A stretch of DNA of 64,000 nucleotides from assembly GCF_001905465.1 (NCBI RefSeq), contig NZ_LISX01000005.1, positions 307,386 through 371,385 of the forward strand. Direction: 5' to 3'. This document shows positions 54,322 through 63,158 of this stretch, piece after piece. The stretch's first letter is position 1, and every line of letters begins with the position of its first letter. This DNA comes from Kitasatospora sp. CB01950 (lineage in GTDB: Bacteria > Actinomycetota > Actinomycetes > Streptomycetales > Streptomycetaceae). Both the position numbers and the translations under genes were made by a program. The notes under the pieces are model-generated. The model ran no database searches, had not been told where the DNA came from, and was given only the letters and a program-made list of their open reading frames with translations.

Positions 54322-55263
54322 CTACTCCGCGCCGCGCTCGTGCTCGGCGAGGAACTCCTCGAAACGGCGCCCCAGCTCGTCGGCCGAGGGCAGGTCGGTG
54401 GTCTCGGCGAGCAGGCTCTCGCGGTCGGCCGCACCGGAGACCGCGTCGTACTGGCTCTCCATGCCCTGGATCGCGGAGCGCAGTTCGCCGTCGCCCTGGG
54501 AGAGTTGGTCCTCGATCTCGGCGTAGACCTCGTTGACCCGGGCGCGCAGTTCGCTGCCCGGCACGACGAGGCCGGTTGCGGACTGCACGGCCTCAAGGAT
54601 CACCACGGCGGCGGCCGGGTACGCGGAGCGGGCGATGTAGTGCGGGACGTGCGCGGCGAAGCCCAGCACGTCGTGGCCGGACTCGGCGAGCCGGTACTCG
54701 ACCAAGGCCTGCGCGCTTCCCGGGACCTGCGCCTGGTCGAACCACTTGGGGTGGCCGGCCGCCAGGTCGATCCGGTTCCCGTGCGGGGTGATGCTGACCG
54801 GCCGGGTGTGCGGCACGCCCATCGGGATGCCGTGGAAGGAGAGGGCCAGGCGGATCTCGAAGCGCTCCACCAGATCCCGGACGGCGGCGGCGAACAGCTC
54901 CCACTCGGTGTCCGGCTCGGGGCCGGTGAGCACCAGGAACGGCGCACCGACGGAGTCGCGCACCAGTTGCAGGAGGATCTCCGGCGGTTCGTAGTCCGTC
55001 CAGCTCTCCTTGTCGAAGGTCATTGCGGGGCGACGGGCCCGGTAATCGACCAGCCGGTCGTGGTCGAACCTGGCGACCACCTGCGGCGAACCGTGCTCCA
55101 GCAGGTGTGCCACCACCTGGCCGCCCGCCTCGCCGGCGTCCATGAAACCCTCGAAGTGGTACAGCAGCACCAGGCCGGTACCGGCCTCCGCGGCGGCGCG
55201 CGCCGCCGCCAGGGCGGTCACGCCCTGCGGTTCCAGCTCGTACAGCTCCTTGGGCTCACGCAC
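54322..55263 (-). CDS. PAC2 family protein
   Basis: A 313-residue PAC2 (proteasome assembly chaperone 2-like) protein. The opening YELEPQG...[18 protein letters not shown] is typical of actinobacterial members, and the C-terminal third is helical and acidic (about 250-313). Actinobacteria with proteasomes carry these, but a chaperone role is inferred from eukaryotic relatives only. The GTG at 55263 is chosen because family similarity begins there. Its TAG stop touches the GTG of the SGNH lipoprotein gene. Confidence 0.85.
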   Translation of the reverse strand: MREPKELYELEPQGVTALAAARAAAEAGTGLVLLYHFEGFMDAGEAGGQVVAHLLEHGSPQVVARFDHDRLVDYRARRPAMTFDKESWTDYEPPEILLQLVRDSVGAPFLVLTGPEPDTEWELFAAAVRDLVERFEIRLALSFHGIPMGVPHTRPVSITPHGNRIDLAAGHPKWFDQAQVPGSAQALVEYRLAESGHDVLGFAAHVPHYIARSAYPAAAVVILEAVQSATGLVVPGSELRARVNEVYAEIEDQLSQGDGELRSAIQGMESQYDAVSGAADRESLLAETTDLPSADELGRRFEEFLAEHERGAE

Positions 55264-55914
55264 AGCGCACCCAACCCCGTTCCGTCTTGTCGTCTCGGAA
55301 TGCTTTCGGATCTGATCAGTCCAGCGTGCGACGGCTCGCCGGAATTCCCGTCCGCGCACGCGTCTTCACTCCGTCTCGCAAATCCTCTCACCTCGTGGAA
55401 AAGCCGCTGGTCGTGGACGTGCCGGGAGGGTCGAACGGTAATATGACGGGGCGTCTCGGCGTGCCGAAAGGACCCGCGCGCCCCCGTTGGCGCGCCGCGA
55501 AGTGACGCACCGCCTTCTGGCGGGTATCGTCCTCTCGCTGCCTCGCATCGTCGCGTCGTCGCGCCACGCCGTCTGTCACGTCGTGGGCCACGCCCCGGTC
55601 CGTTGCGCGGCCAGCCATCCCTTGCGCACCTTGCCTTCATCTGGCCGCCTGCTTCGCTTCGTGATCTCGTTTCTCTCTCGGCCATCTCGCGGACGCACAC
55701 TGTCCCGTCGCTCATCCCGCCGGATCGGTCCGTCGACCCGTGTCCGTACCGGCACCGCGCTGCCCGCCTCCGGGCTGCCGACCCGCCGCACGCCCGAGCC
55801 TCTGGCGTAGCGCGCCCGGGCGGCCGTTGTCCGGGGCCGGGGCGAACGACCACTGCCCACGCGCCGCGAACCCGGCACGGGGCCCCCGACGACAGCCGAA
55901 GGACCGAAGGATCC
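55264..55914. other. Long intergenic region, PAC2/GNAT
   Basis: 651 bp between divergent genes. Open frames exist, for example plus-strand 55487-55810, but they are Arg/Ser-rich, lack clear third-position bias and match no family I know. It holds both promoters; the 55300-55460 part is the most AT-rich. Confidence 0.5.
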
Positions 55915-56670
55915 GTGCCCGTACCCGTCACCCTCTACGGCCGCACCGTGCGGCTGGAGCCCCTCGCCGAACACCACGCCGCGGCCCTTGCCGCAGCCGG
56001 CGCCGAGGACCGTACGACCTACGCCTTCACCCCCGTCCCGCACGGCCTGGAAGCCGCCCGGGAGTACATCGGGCGCGCCCTCGCCGACCAGGCGGCGGGC
56101 CGGTCGATGCCGTACGCCACCGTGAGTACGGCCGACAACCGGGTCGTGGGCTCGACCCGGTTCCTGGAACTGGACTACTGGCAGGGGCCGCTGATCTGGC
56201 CGCCGGCGCCCGGAATCCCGCACGGCGACCCGCTGGAGGCGGTGCCGGACGCCGCGGAGATCGGGAACACCTGGCTGTCCCCCCGGGCGCAGGGCACCGG
56301 CATCAACACGGAAGCGAAGCTGCTGATGCTGCGGCACGCCTTCGAGATCTGGGGCGTGCAGCGGATCTCGTTGCGGGCCGACGCCCGTAACGCCCGCTCC
56401 CGTGTCGCGATCGAGCGGCTGGGCGCCACCTCCGAAGGGGTCCGCCGGGCGCACTCCCGCGGTCTGGACGGGGTGGTCAGGTCGACCGCGTTCTATTCGA
56501 TCCTGGACGAGGAGTGGCCGGCCGTCCGCGACATCATCGAGATGCGGATCGCCGCCGCGACCTCGCCCAGTGCGCCCGACCCGGCGCCGCTCAACCAGGA
56601 GTGCCTCAGACACAGCGGCTCCCTGGGCGGCGAGCCTGTGATCGGCAGTTCGCTGCTCCCGGCCGCCTGA
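55915..56670 (+). CDS. GNAT N-acetyltransferase (RimJ/RimL type)
   Basis: A 251-residue acetyl-CoA-dependent N-acetyltransferase. The GNAT fold covers about 1-195: VRLEPLAEHHAAALAAA at the start, the acetyl-CoA-binding QGTGINTEAKLLMLRHAF near 125-142, and NARSRVAIERLGATSEGVRRAH. A Pro/Ser tail (about 210-251) is extra. GTG at 55915 has GAAGGA upstream. Substrate unknown. Confidence 0.88.
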   Translation: MPVPVTLYGRTVRLEPLAEHHAAALAAAGAEDRTTYAFTPVPHGLEAAREYIGRALADQAAGRSMPYATVSTADNRVVGSTRFLELDYWQGPLIWPPAPGIPHGDPLEAVPDAAEIGNTWLSPRAQGTGINTEAKLLMLRHAFEIWGVQRISLRADARNARSRVAIERLGATSEGVRRAHSRGLDGVVRSTAFYSILDEEWPAVRDIIEMRIAAATSPSAPDPAPLNQECLRHSGSLGGEPVIGSSLLPAA

Positions 56671-56706
56671 GGTGGCCTTCCGCTTCCTGCTCCGGCGGGA
56701 AGCGAC

Positions 56707-56760
56707 CCGTCCGGGGCGGGTGTTCGACGGGGTCGGCCCCCGAACGCCCGCCCCGGACGG
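56707..56760. terminator. Very strong bidirectional terminator
   Basis: A 20-bp stem with one G-T wobble (56707-56726 with 56741-56760) and a 14-nt loop, between the GNAT gene and the convergent winged-helix regulator. Confidence 0.9.
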
Positions 56761-56890
56761 CTCTGTGCCGCGTTGGGGCTTCGACACTCTGTCGAGTTGT
56801 CAAGGAGCGCTGACCTCATGAGGGTTGGCTCCACCTCCGCTCCGGATGTGATCCTTCCGACACCCTGTGGGCTCCGACCCGCACTCCCCC

Positions 56891-57223
56891 TCAGCCCTGG
56901 CCCGGGCCGCCCTCGGCGTCGGTCTCCGAGCCGGCCGCCTCGGCGGCGGTGGCCAACTCCTGGAGTGCGGCGAGGTGGGCAGCCAACGCGGCCCGGCCCT
57001 GTCGGGTCGCGGAGAGCCAGGTGCGCGGCCGCTTGCCCACGTAGCCCTTGCGGGCCCGCAGGTGGCCGGACGTCTCCAGGCTCGCCGCGGTCTTGCTGAG
57101 CACCGAGTCCGAGACTTGGCAGTAGTCGCGAACCACGGAGAACTCCGCTTCCTGGCATCCGCTGAGGAAGGCCAGGACGGTGAGCCTGGTCGGCTGGTGG
57201 AGGGCTGGGTCGAGCCCGTTCAC
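56891..57223 (-). CDS. Winged-helix (HTH_34, MarR-like) transcriptional regulator
   Basis: A 110-residue single-domain regulator: LHQPTRLTVLAFLSGCQEAEFSV, then VSDSVLSKTAASLETSGHLRARKG and a wing VGKRPRTWLSATRQGRAAL. This family regulates small membrane or transport genes in actinomycetes. GTG at 57223 overlaps the stop of the upstream membrane gene (GTGA), so it is coupled and probably autorepresses that operon through the ACTTTCC palindrome. Confidence 0.88.
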   Translation of the reverse strand: MNGLDPALHQPTRLTVLAFLSGCQEAEFSVVRDYCQVSDSVLSKTAASLETSGHLRARKGYVGKRPRTWLSATRQGRAALAAHLAALQELATAAEAAGSETDAEGGPGQG

Positions 57224-57732
57224 TGTGCGCTGCTCATGCTCTGCTCCTTGAAGTGGCGGTTGATCAGGGCGAGGCAGGCCCACAGCGTGAGCCCGCCGCC
57301 CGTGCCGGCGCCGGCCCCGACCCAGGCCTGCTCCCCCGTGACCAGCCAGGCGACGAGGCCGCACAGCGCCGCCGCCAGGACGACCGCAGCGAGCGCCCGC
57401 AGGACACGCGGCGGAAGCCCGCGCTCGACGAGGCCGGCGACGCCCCGGGCGCGGGTGGCCGCCCGCACTATCGCCGCCTGCACCAGCACCAGCCCGAGCG
57501 GGCACAGCAGTATCAGCCACAGCGCCTGACTCTTGAAGGACTGCCCGATCGCCGCCCCGTAGGCGGCGACCGAGAGACCCACGCCCGGCCCGTACCACCA
57601 GGGCAGCGGCTGTGGCCGTCGCGCGGCGGCCTCGGCCCGCCCCGCGATGGCGAGCGCCTCGGCGGGCGTGAGGGTGTCTCCGGGCGGGAGCCCTTCGACC
57701 TCTCCGGGTGTGAACTGCTTGTCCTTGGCCAT
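57220..57732 (-). CDS. Four-helix membrane protein, regulator partner
   Basis: A 170-residue protein with an acidic cytoplasmic N-terminus (PGDTLTPAEALAIAGRAEAAARR), then hydrophobic segments near 50-66, 70-88, 107-128 and 135-155. No known family motif is clear to me. It is encoded in an operon with the HTH_34 regulator, a common actinobacterial pairing of unknown purpose. ATG 57732 follows a GGGGG stretch. Confidence 0.75.
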   Translation of the reverse strand: MAKDKQFTPGEVEGLPPGDTLTPAEALAIAGRAEAAARRPQPLPWWYGPGVGLSVAAYGAAIGQSFKSQALWLILLCPLGLVLVQAAIVRAATRARGVAGLVERGLPPRVLRALAAVVLAAALCGLVAWLVTGEQAWVGAGAGTGGGLTLWACLALINRHFKEQSMSSAQ

Positions 57733-57800
57733 CGAACCCCCGAGCAGCGTGCCGTCGAATCCGGCCCGCTGCCGGATCAAGTGCTGTCACTCTGGCACAC

Positions 57801-57819
57801 ACTTTCCGCGATGGAAAGT
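57801..57819 (-). promoter_or_regulatory. Putative HTH_34 operator
   Basis: ACTTTCC-N5-GGAAAGT, perfect, in an AT-rich patch 69 bp before the membrane-protein/regulator operon. Confidence 0.6.
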
Positions 57820-57848
57820 AATTTACCGATGGGTCGTCAGCAGCGGTC

Positions 57849-58367
57849 TCAGCAGCGCGAATCGATCTCCTGGAAGGAGCCGTAGTGGTCGGCCGTCCAG
57901 TACTGCTCGCCGGCGTTGCCGGTCACCACCCGGCGGGTGCCCCGGTCGTCCGAACCCGGGGTGACCACGGTGAACTCGTGGTAGTAGCCGTTGCTCTGGC
58001 GCGGCAGGAGGCTCTCCCGGTTCTCGAAGACGATGCCGTCCGAGCGGTACGGGTAGGGGCCGCCCTTGGCGACCAGGCTGAGGGTGTCGAGGGCCTGCGA
58101 GGGCAGCTTGCTGCGGCAGACGTCGGCCAGCGCGGTGCTGGTGGGAACCCAGGTGGGCTGGTCGGCGGACGGCTTCGCCGGCGGCGACGGCTTGGGGGCG
58201 CTCGCGGTGCCGCTGCGGGTGGCCGTGGCGGCGGGCGCGGCGGACGGGGACTTCGCGGCGCTCGGGCTGCCCGTGTCCGCCCCGTCGTTCAGCAGGGCGG
58301 TCACCGCGGCGACGAGGCCGGCGACTACCAGGACGACGAGGCTGATCAGGCGATTGCGGCTGCTCAT
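57849..58367 (-). CDS. RNase Sa-like guanyl-specific ribonuclease, membrane-anchored or secreted
   Basis: A 172-residue protein: a signal anchor (about 6-26), an Ala/Ser/Pro/Lys linker (about 30-72), and a ribonuclease N1/T1-type domain (about 78-172). Catalytic residues align with RNase Sa: Glu131 (YHEFTV), Arg146 (RGTRR) and His161 (DHYGSF). Cys84 and Cys172 are spaced as in the RNase Sa disulfide. It would cleave RNA after G outside the cell. No barstar-like inhibitor gene is adjacent. ATG 58367; an alternative start nine codons upstream exists. Confidence 0.88.
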   Translation of the reverse strand: MSSRNRLISLVVLVVAGLVAAVTALLNDGADTGSPSAAKSPSAAPAATATRSGTASAPKPSPPAKPSADQPTWVPTSTALADVCRSKLPSQALDTLSLVAKGGPYPYRSDGIVFENRESLLPRQSNGYYHEFTVVTPGSDDRGTRRVVTGNAGEQYWTADHYGSFQEIDSRC

Positions 58368-58448
58368 GGCCTCAAGCTTGCCGTACCGGCTCACCCGAAC
58401 GGCGTAGGCCGGACCGGAAAACCACCCGGTTCGGGCGAGGGAAGCGCC

Positions 58449-58550
58449 GCCGGGGCGGGAACGGACGCCATTGTCCGTTCCCGCCCCGGCTGCTCCGTAC
58501 GGCGGCTCTCCTGCGCCGAGCTCCGCCGTACGCCCCTCCGTGCGGAGGGG
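58449..58550 (-). terminator. Three consecutive hairpins downstream of ppdK
   Basis: A perfect 18-bp stem (58449-58466 with 58473-58490), a 10-bp stem (58496-58505 with 58523-58532) and an 8-bp stem (58533-58540 with 58543-58550). All lie within 131 bp after the ppdK stop on the minus strand. Confidence 0.85.
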
Positions 58551-58579
58551 TGCGGGTCAGTGATCCGCGCTGCTTCGTG

Positions 58580-61288
58580 TCAGCGCGAGTCGCTTCCCGC
58601 CGTCTCGATGGCAGCGCGGCCGGCCTCCAGGCGCGCCACCGGAATCCGGAAGGGAGAGCAGGATACGTAGTCCAGCCCCACCTCGTGGAAGAAGTGGACC
58701 GAGTCCGGGTCGCCGCCGTGCTCGCCGCAGACGCCCAGCTTGAGGTCGGGACGGGTGGCCCGGCCGGCCTGCGCGGCGCTGCGGACCAGCGAGCCGACGC
58801 CGTCGCGGTCGATGGTCTCGAACGGGCTGACGCCGAAGATGCCCTTCTCCAGGTAGGCGGTGAAGAACGAGGCCTCGACGTCGTCGCGGGAGAAGCCCCA
58901 CACGGTCTGGGTCAGGTCGTTGGTGCCGAAGGAGAAGAAGTCGGCGGCCTCGGCGATCTGCCCGGCGGTGATGGCGGCGCGCGGCAGCTCGATCATGGTG
59001 CCGAGCTTGATGTCGAGGTTGACGCCGGTGGAGGCGGCGACCTCGGCCAGCACCCGCTCGCACTCGTCGCGGACCAGCTCCAGCTCCTGGACGGTGCCGA
59101 CCAGCGGGATCATCACCTCGGGGCGCGGGTCGGCGCCGGCCAGCTTGCGCTCGGCCGCGGCCTCGGCGATCGCCCGGACCTGCATTCCGAACAGGCCGGG
59201 GATGACCAGGCCGAGGCGGACGCCGCGCAGGCCCAGCATCGGGTTGGCCTCGTGCAGGCGGTGAACGGCCTGCAGCAGCCGCAGGTCGTTCTCGTTCGGG
59301 TCCTTACGGGCCTCGGCGAGGGCGACGCGCACCGACAGTTCGGTGAAGTCGGGCAGGAACTCGTGCAGCGGCGGGTCGAGCAGGCGGACCGTCACCGGAA
59401 GCCCGTCCATCGACTGGAAGAGCTCCAGGAAGTCGCCCTTCTGCAACGGCAGCAGGCTGGACAGCGCGGCTTCGCGGTCCTTGTCGTTGTCCGCCAGGAT
59501 CAGGTGCTCGACCTCCTTGCGGCGCTCCTCGCCGAGGAACATGTGCTCGGTCCGGCACAGGCCGATGCCCTGGGCGCCGTAGCGGCGGGCGCGGTTCGCG
59601 TCCTCGGCATTGTCGGCGTTGGCGCGGACCGCGAGGCGGCGGCGGCCGTCGGCGTGCGACATCAGCCGGTGCACGGCCTGGACCAGCCCGCCCTGCACGT
59701 CGGCGCCGGCGTGCAGGGTGCCCTCGAAGTACTCGACCACCGGGGACGGCAGCACCGGGACCTCGCCCAGGTACACCTTGCCGTTGGCGCCGTCGATGGA
59801 GACCACGTCGCCCTCGTGGACGACCTGGCCGTCGGAGGTGACGAACTTGCGGTTCTTGGTGTCGACCTCCAGCTCCTCGGCGCCGCAGACGCAGGTCTTG
59901 CCCATGCCACGGGCGACCACGGCCGCGTGCGAGGTCTTGCCGCCGCGCGAGGTGAGGATGCCCTCGGCCGCGATCATGCCTTCCAGGTCGTCCGGGTTGG
60001 TCTCACGACGGACCAGGATGACCTTCTCGCCGGAGCGCGACCACTTCACCGCGGTGTAGGAGTCGAAGACCACCTTGCCGACCGCGGCACCGGGCGAGGC
60101 CGCGATGCCGTAGGCGACCGGCCGGGTCTCAGCGGTGGGGGCGAAGCGCGGGAACATCAGCTGGGCGAGCTGGCCGCCGGTGACCCGGTGCAGCGCCTCG
60201 TCCAGGTCGATCAGGCCCTGGTCGACCAGCTGGACGGCGATCCGGAACGCGGCGGCGGCGGTGCGCTTGCCGACGCGGGTCTGCAGCATCCAGAGCTTGC
60301 CGCGCTCGATGGTGAACTCGATGTCGCACAGGTCCCGGTAGTGGTTCTCCAGGGTCTCCATGATGGACATCAGCTCGTCGTACGACTTCTTGTCGAGCTG
60401 CTCCAGGTCGGCCAGCTGGAGGGTGTTGCGGATGCCCGCCACCACGTCCTCGCCCTGCGCGTTCTGCAGGTAGTCGCCGTAGACGCCCTGGGTGCCGGTG
60501 GAGGGGTCGCGGGTGAACGCGACACCGGTGCCGGAGTCCTCGCCGAGGTTGCCGAAGACCATGGTGCAGACGTTGACGGCGGTGCCCAGGTCGTTCGGGA
60601 TGCGCTCCTGGCGACGGTACAGGCGGGCCCGGTCGCCGTTCCAGGAGTGGAAGACCGCGTGGATCGCCAGGTCCAGCTGCTCGCGCGGCTCCTGCGGGAA
60701 CTCGCGGCCGGTCTCCCGGAGCACGATCGCCTTGAAGGTCTCCACCAGAGTCCTGAGGTCCTCGGCGGTGAGGTCGAGGTCGTTGACGGTGCCCTTGGCG
60801 TGCTTGGCCTCGTCCAGCGCCTCTTCGAACAGCTCGCCGTCGACGCCCAGCACCGTCTTGCCGAACATCTGGACCAGGCGGCGGTAGGAGTCCCAGGCGA
60901 AGCGCTCGTTGCCGGACTGGGCGGCGAGCCCGGTCACCGAGGCGTCGGAGAGACCGATGTTCAGGACGGTGTCCATCATTCCGGGCATGGAGAACTTGGC
61001 ACCGGACCGCACCGAGACCAGCAGCGGGTTGTCCGCCTGGCCGAGCTGCTTGCCCATCCGGGACTCAAGGGCGACCAAGTGGCCGGTGATCTCCTCGTTC
61101 AGCGAGGCCGGCTCGGTGCCGGTCTCCAGGAACACCTTGCAGGCGTCGGTGGTGATGGTGAACCCCGGAGGGACGGGGAGACCCAGGTTGGTCATCTCGG
61201 CAAGGTTCGCGCCCTTTCCGCCGAGAAGATCCTTGAGGTCCTTGTTTCCTTCGGTGAAGGAGTAAACAAACTTCTGCTTCGCCGCCAC
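58580..61288 (-). CDS. ppdK: Pyruvate, phosphate dikinase
   Basis: A 902-residue PPDK that interconverts pyruvate + ATP + Pi and PEP + AMP + PPi. The N-terminal ATP-grasp domain begins FVYSFTEGNKDLKDLLGGKGANLAEM; the swivelling phosphohistidine is in GGKTSHAAVVARG near 452; the C-terminal PEP/pyruvate barrel has CGEHGGD near 830 with the catalytic Cys. GTG at 61288 has GAGGAGAA upstream; the 92-residue in-frame extension is not family sequence. Monocistronic with triple hairpins after it. Confidence 0.96.
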   Translation of the reverse strand: MAAKQKFVYSFTEGNKDLKDLLGGKGANLAEMTNLGLPVPPGFTITTDACKVFLETGTEPASLNEEITGHLVALESRMGKQLGQADNPLLVSVRSGAKFSMPGMMDTVLNIGLSDASVTGLAAQSGNERFAWDSYRRLVQMFGKTVLGVDGELFEEALDEAKHAKGTVNDLDLTAEDLRTLVETFKAIVLRETGREFPQEPREQLDLAIHAVFHSWNGDRARLYRRQERIPNDLGTAVNVCTMVFGNLGEDSGTGVAFTRDPSTGTQGVYGDYLQNAQGEDVVAGIRNTLQLADLEQLDKKSYDELMSIMETLENHYRDLCDIEFTIERGKLWMLQTRVGKRTAAAAFRIAVQLVDQGLIDLDEALHRVTGGQLAQLMFPRFAPTAETRPVAYGIAASPGAAVGKVVFDSYTAVKWSRSGEKVILVRRETNPDDLEGMIAAEGILTSRGGKTSHAAVVARGMGKTCVCGAEELEVDTKNRKFVTSDGQVVHEGDVVSIDGANGKVYLGEVPVLPSPVVEYFEGTLHAGADVQGGLVQAVHRLMSHADGRRRLAVRANADNAEDANRARRYGAQGIGLCRTEHMFLGEERRKEVEHLILADNDKDREAALSSLLPLQKGDFLELFQSMDGLPVTVRLLDPPLHEFLPDFTELSVRVALAEARKDPNENDLRLLQAVHRLHEANPMLGLRGVRLGLVIPGLFGMQVRAIAEAAAERKLAGADPRPEVMIPLVGTVQELELVRDECERVLAEVAASTGVNLDIKLGTMIELPRAAITAGQIAEAADFFSFGTNDLTQTVWGFSRDDVEASFFTAYLEKGIFGVSPFETIDRDGVGSLVRSAAQAGRATRPDLKLGVCGEHGGDPDSVHFFHEVGLDYVSCSPFRIPVARLEAGRAAIETAGSDSR

Positions 61289-61855
61289 GGGTCGTTCTCC
61301 TCGCACACGGTTGCCCTGACGCCGGAGAACATACCCATTTCGAAGGCCGCTTAGGGGAGTGAATAGGTCGCACGAGCTCCGAAGCGGCCCATTGGCCAGC
61401 AGATCGAATGCCTGAATGGGTGTTTGCCTGCGTTGTTGAAATCGTCCGGGTGACGCTAGTGAGTCTTCAAGAAGTGAAGGCATCGCCACACGGCGCTCAT
61501 GCAGACCGGACACGCAGTGACGACATTCACGCCCACTGCGGTTCCCCGACTTGATTTCCTGCAACCAGCCGCAGCCGTCTGCCGCGGAGCCCGTTCGGGA
61601 AGCGATCCGGACTTGTACACCTTGGCGAAGTCCGCTGACTGGTCGTCACTCGCCACGATATGTGGCCAGCGTCACGGGCGCATCTCAGCTGTCAAGCTGA
61701 GAGTCACTACGACGAGCGTCGCTTTCCGTAGACTCACCCGTCGCTCTGTGTTGCAGAATTTCGCCTCTTAGGAGCCCTACTGTCCATCTTGGACAACTCC
61801 CCTGGGCCGGTGCGGCCAGTGGCCAAGCGGGGCCATTTTCGCCGCTACGTACAGC
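61289..61855. other. Intergenic region, dus/ppdK
   Basis: 567 bp, less GC-rich than its surroundings. It contains a perfect TCTCAGCT-N4-AGCTGAGA hairpin (61683-61702) and a possible 66-codon minus-strand frame (61456-61656) with only partial third-position GC bias and no ribosome site. It should hold the ppdK promoter; a small RNA cannot be excluded. Confidence 0.5.
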
Positions 61856-63043
61856 TCATCCGCCAGAAGTGTCCGATTCGGCGTCTTCGCCGAGTCGGGC
61901 ACACTCGTACGGATCGTCCAACCAGCCTTCGGGCAGGACCACCCGGTTGTTGCCGCTGGTCCGGCCGCGCGGGCCGTCGGCACCGATCGGCCAGCTCTGT
62001 TCCTGGTCGACCAGTGCGAGGGTTTCGGCGAGTTCGTCGAGCGCGCTGGAATTGGCGAGCTTCACCCGCAGTTCGGAGCCGACGGAGAAGCCCTTGGTGT
62101 ACCAGGCGACGTGCTTGCGGAAGTCGATGACGCCGCGGGCCTCGTCGCCGAGCCACTCCCCGAGCAGCTGGGCGTGGCGCACCATGGCGCGGGCGACGTA
62201 CGCGAAGGTGGGGCGGGCGTAGTCGACCTCGCCCTCGAAGATCGACACCAGGTCCTTGAACAGCCACGGCCGGCCGAGGCAGCCGCGGCCGACCACCACG
62301 CCGTTGCAGCCGGTCTCGCGCATCATCCGCACCGCGTCGTCGGCGGACCAGATGTCGCCGTTGCCGAGCACCGGGATGTCGGACGGCACGGACTCGCGCA
62401 GCCGGGCGATGGCCGACCAGTCGGCGGTGCCGCCGTAGTGCTGGGCGGCGGTGCGGCCGTGCAGGGCGATCGCGGCCACGCCCTCCTCGGCGCCGATCCG
62501 GCCGGCGTCGAGGTAGGTGAGGTGGTCGTCGTCGATGCCCTTGCGCATCTTCATGGTGACCGGGAGGTCGCCCGCGTTGCCGACGGCCTGGCGCAGGATG
62601 TCCCGCAGCAGGTTGCGCTTGTAGGGCAGCGCGGAGCCACCGCCCTTGCGGGTCACCTTGGGGACGGGGCAGCCGAAGTTGAGGTCGATGTGCTCGGCGA
62701 GGCCCTCCTCGGAGATCATCCGCGCCGCCTTGCCGACGGTCTCCGGGTCCACGCCGTACAGCTGGATCGAACGGGGCTTCTCGCTCGGGTCGAACTTGAT
62801 CAGCTGCATGGTCTTGGCGTTGCGCTCGACCAGGGCCCGGGTGGTGATCATCTCGGAGACGTACAGACCGCGGCCGCCGCTCTGCTCCCGGCACAGGGTG
62901 CGGAACGGCGCGTTGGTGATGCCGGCCATCGGGGCCAGCACGACGGGCGGCCACACCTCCATGGGCCCGATGTTCAGCGGGGCGAACTCCGGCGCTTCAG
63001 GTGCGGCCGGGGTTGCCTGGGCGGAGTCGGGCGTGATGGTCAT
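61856..63043 (-). CDS. dus: tRNA-dihydrouridine synthase
   Basis: A 395-residue FMN-dependent Dus enzyme that reduces uridines in the tRNA D-loop. The FMN barrel opens VVLAPMAGITNAPFRTLC near 34-51; catalytic Cys125 is in IDLNFGCPVPKVTRKGGG; later VTMKMRKGIDDDH and HGRTAAQHYGGTADW are conserved. ATG 63043 has GAGGAT upstream; a start at 63100 is possible. Confidence 0.94.
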   Translation of the reverse strand: MTITPDSAQATPAAPEAPEFAPLNIGPMEVWPPVVLAPMAGITNAPFRTLCREQSGGRGLYVSEMITTRALVERNAKTMQLIKFDPSEKPRSIQLYGVDPETVGKAARMISEEGLAEHIDLNFGCPVPKVTRKGGGSALPYKRNLLRDILRQAVGNAGDLPVTMKMRKGIDDDHLTYLDAGRIGAEEGVAAIALHGRTAAQHYGGTADWSAIARLRESVPSDIPVLGNGDIWSADDAVRMMRETGCNGVVVGRGCLGRPWLFKDLVSIFEGEVDYARPTFAYVARAMVRHAQLLGEWLGDEARGVIDFRKHVAWYTKGFSVGSELRVKLANSSALDELAETLALVDQEQSWPIGADGPRGRTSGNNRVVLPEGWLDDPYECARLGEDAESDTSGG

Positions 63044-63158
63044 GCGCGGCAGATCCTCAAACGGGTAGGGCCCCAATGGCGGGAGTTCCGGACTCTCCAT
63101 TCTCCCCCACTGCCCGAGCGGGCCGCCCCGCCGGTTCTGGCAGATGCGCGGTGCTCCG

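Noticed and set aside
55487..55810. 107-codon plus-strand frame upstream of the GNAT gene
   Set aside because: Arg/Ser-rich, no clear codon bias, no conserved motif.
58550..61354. 934-codon plus-strand open frame opposite ppdK
   Set aside because: Antisense to PPDK with all catalytic motifs; Val/Leu/Gln/Asp-rich shadow composition.
61289..61564. 92-residue N-terminal extension of PPDK
   Set aside because: The family N-terminus begins at the GTG at 61288 with a good ribosome site; the extension is not conserved sequence.
61456..61656. 66-codon minus-strand frame with a CPVC motif between dus and ppdK
   Set aside because: Third-position GC is only moderate, there is no ribosome site, and no family is recognisable; kept as a note in the intergenic entry.
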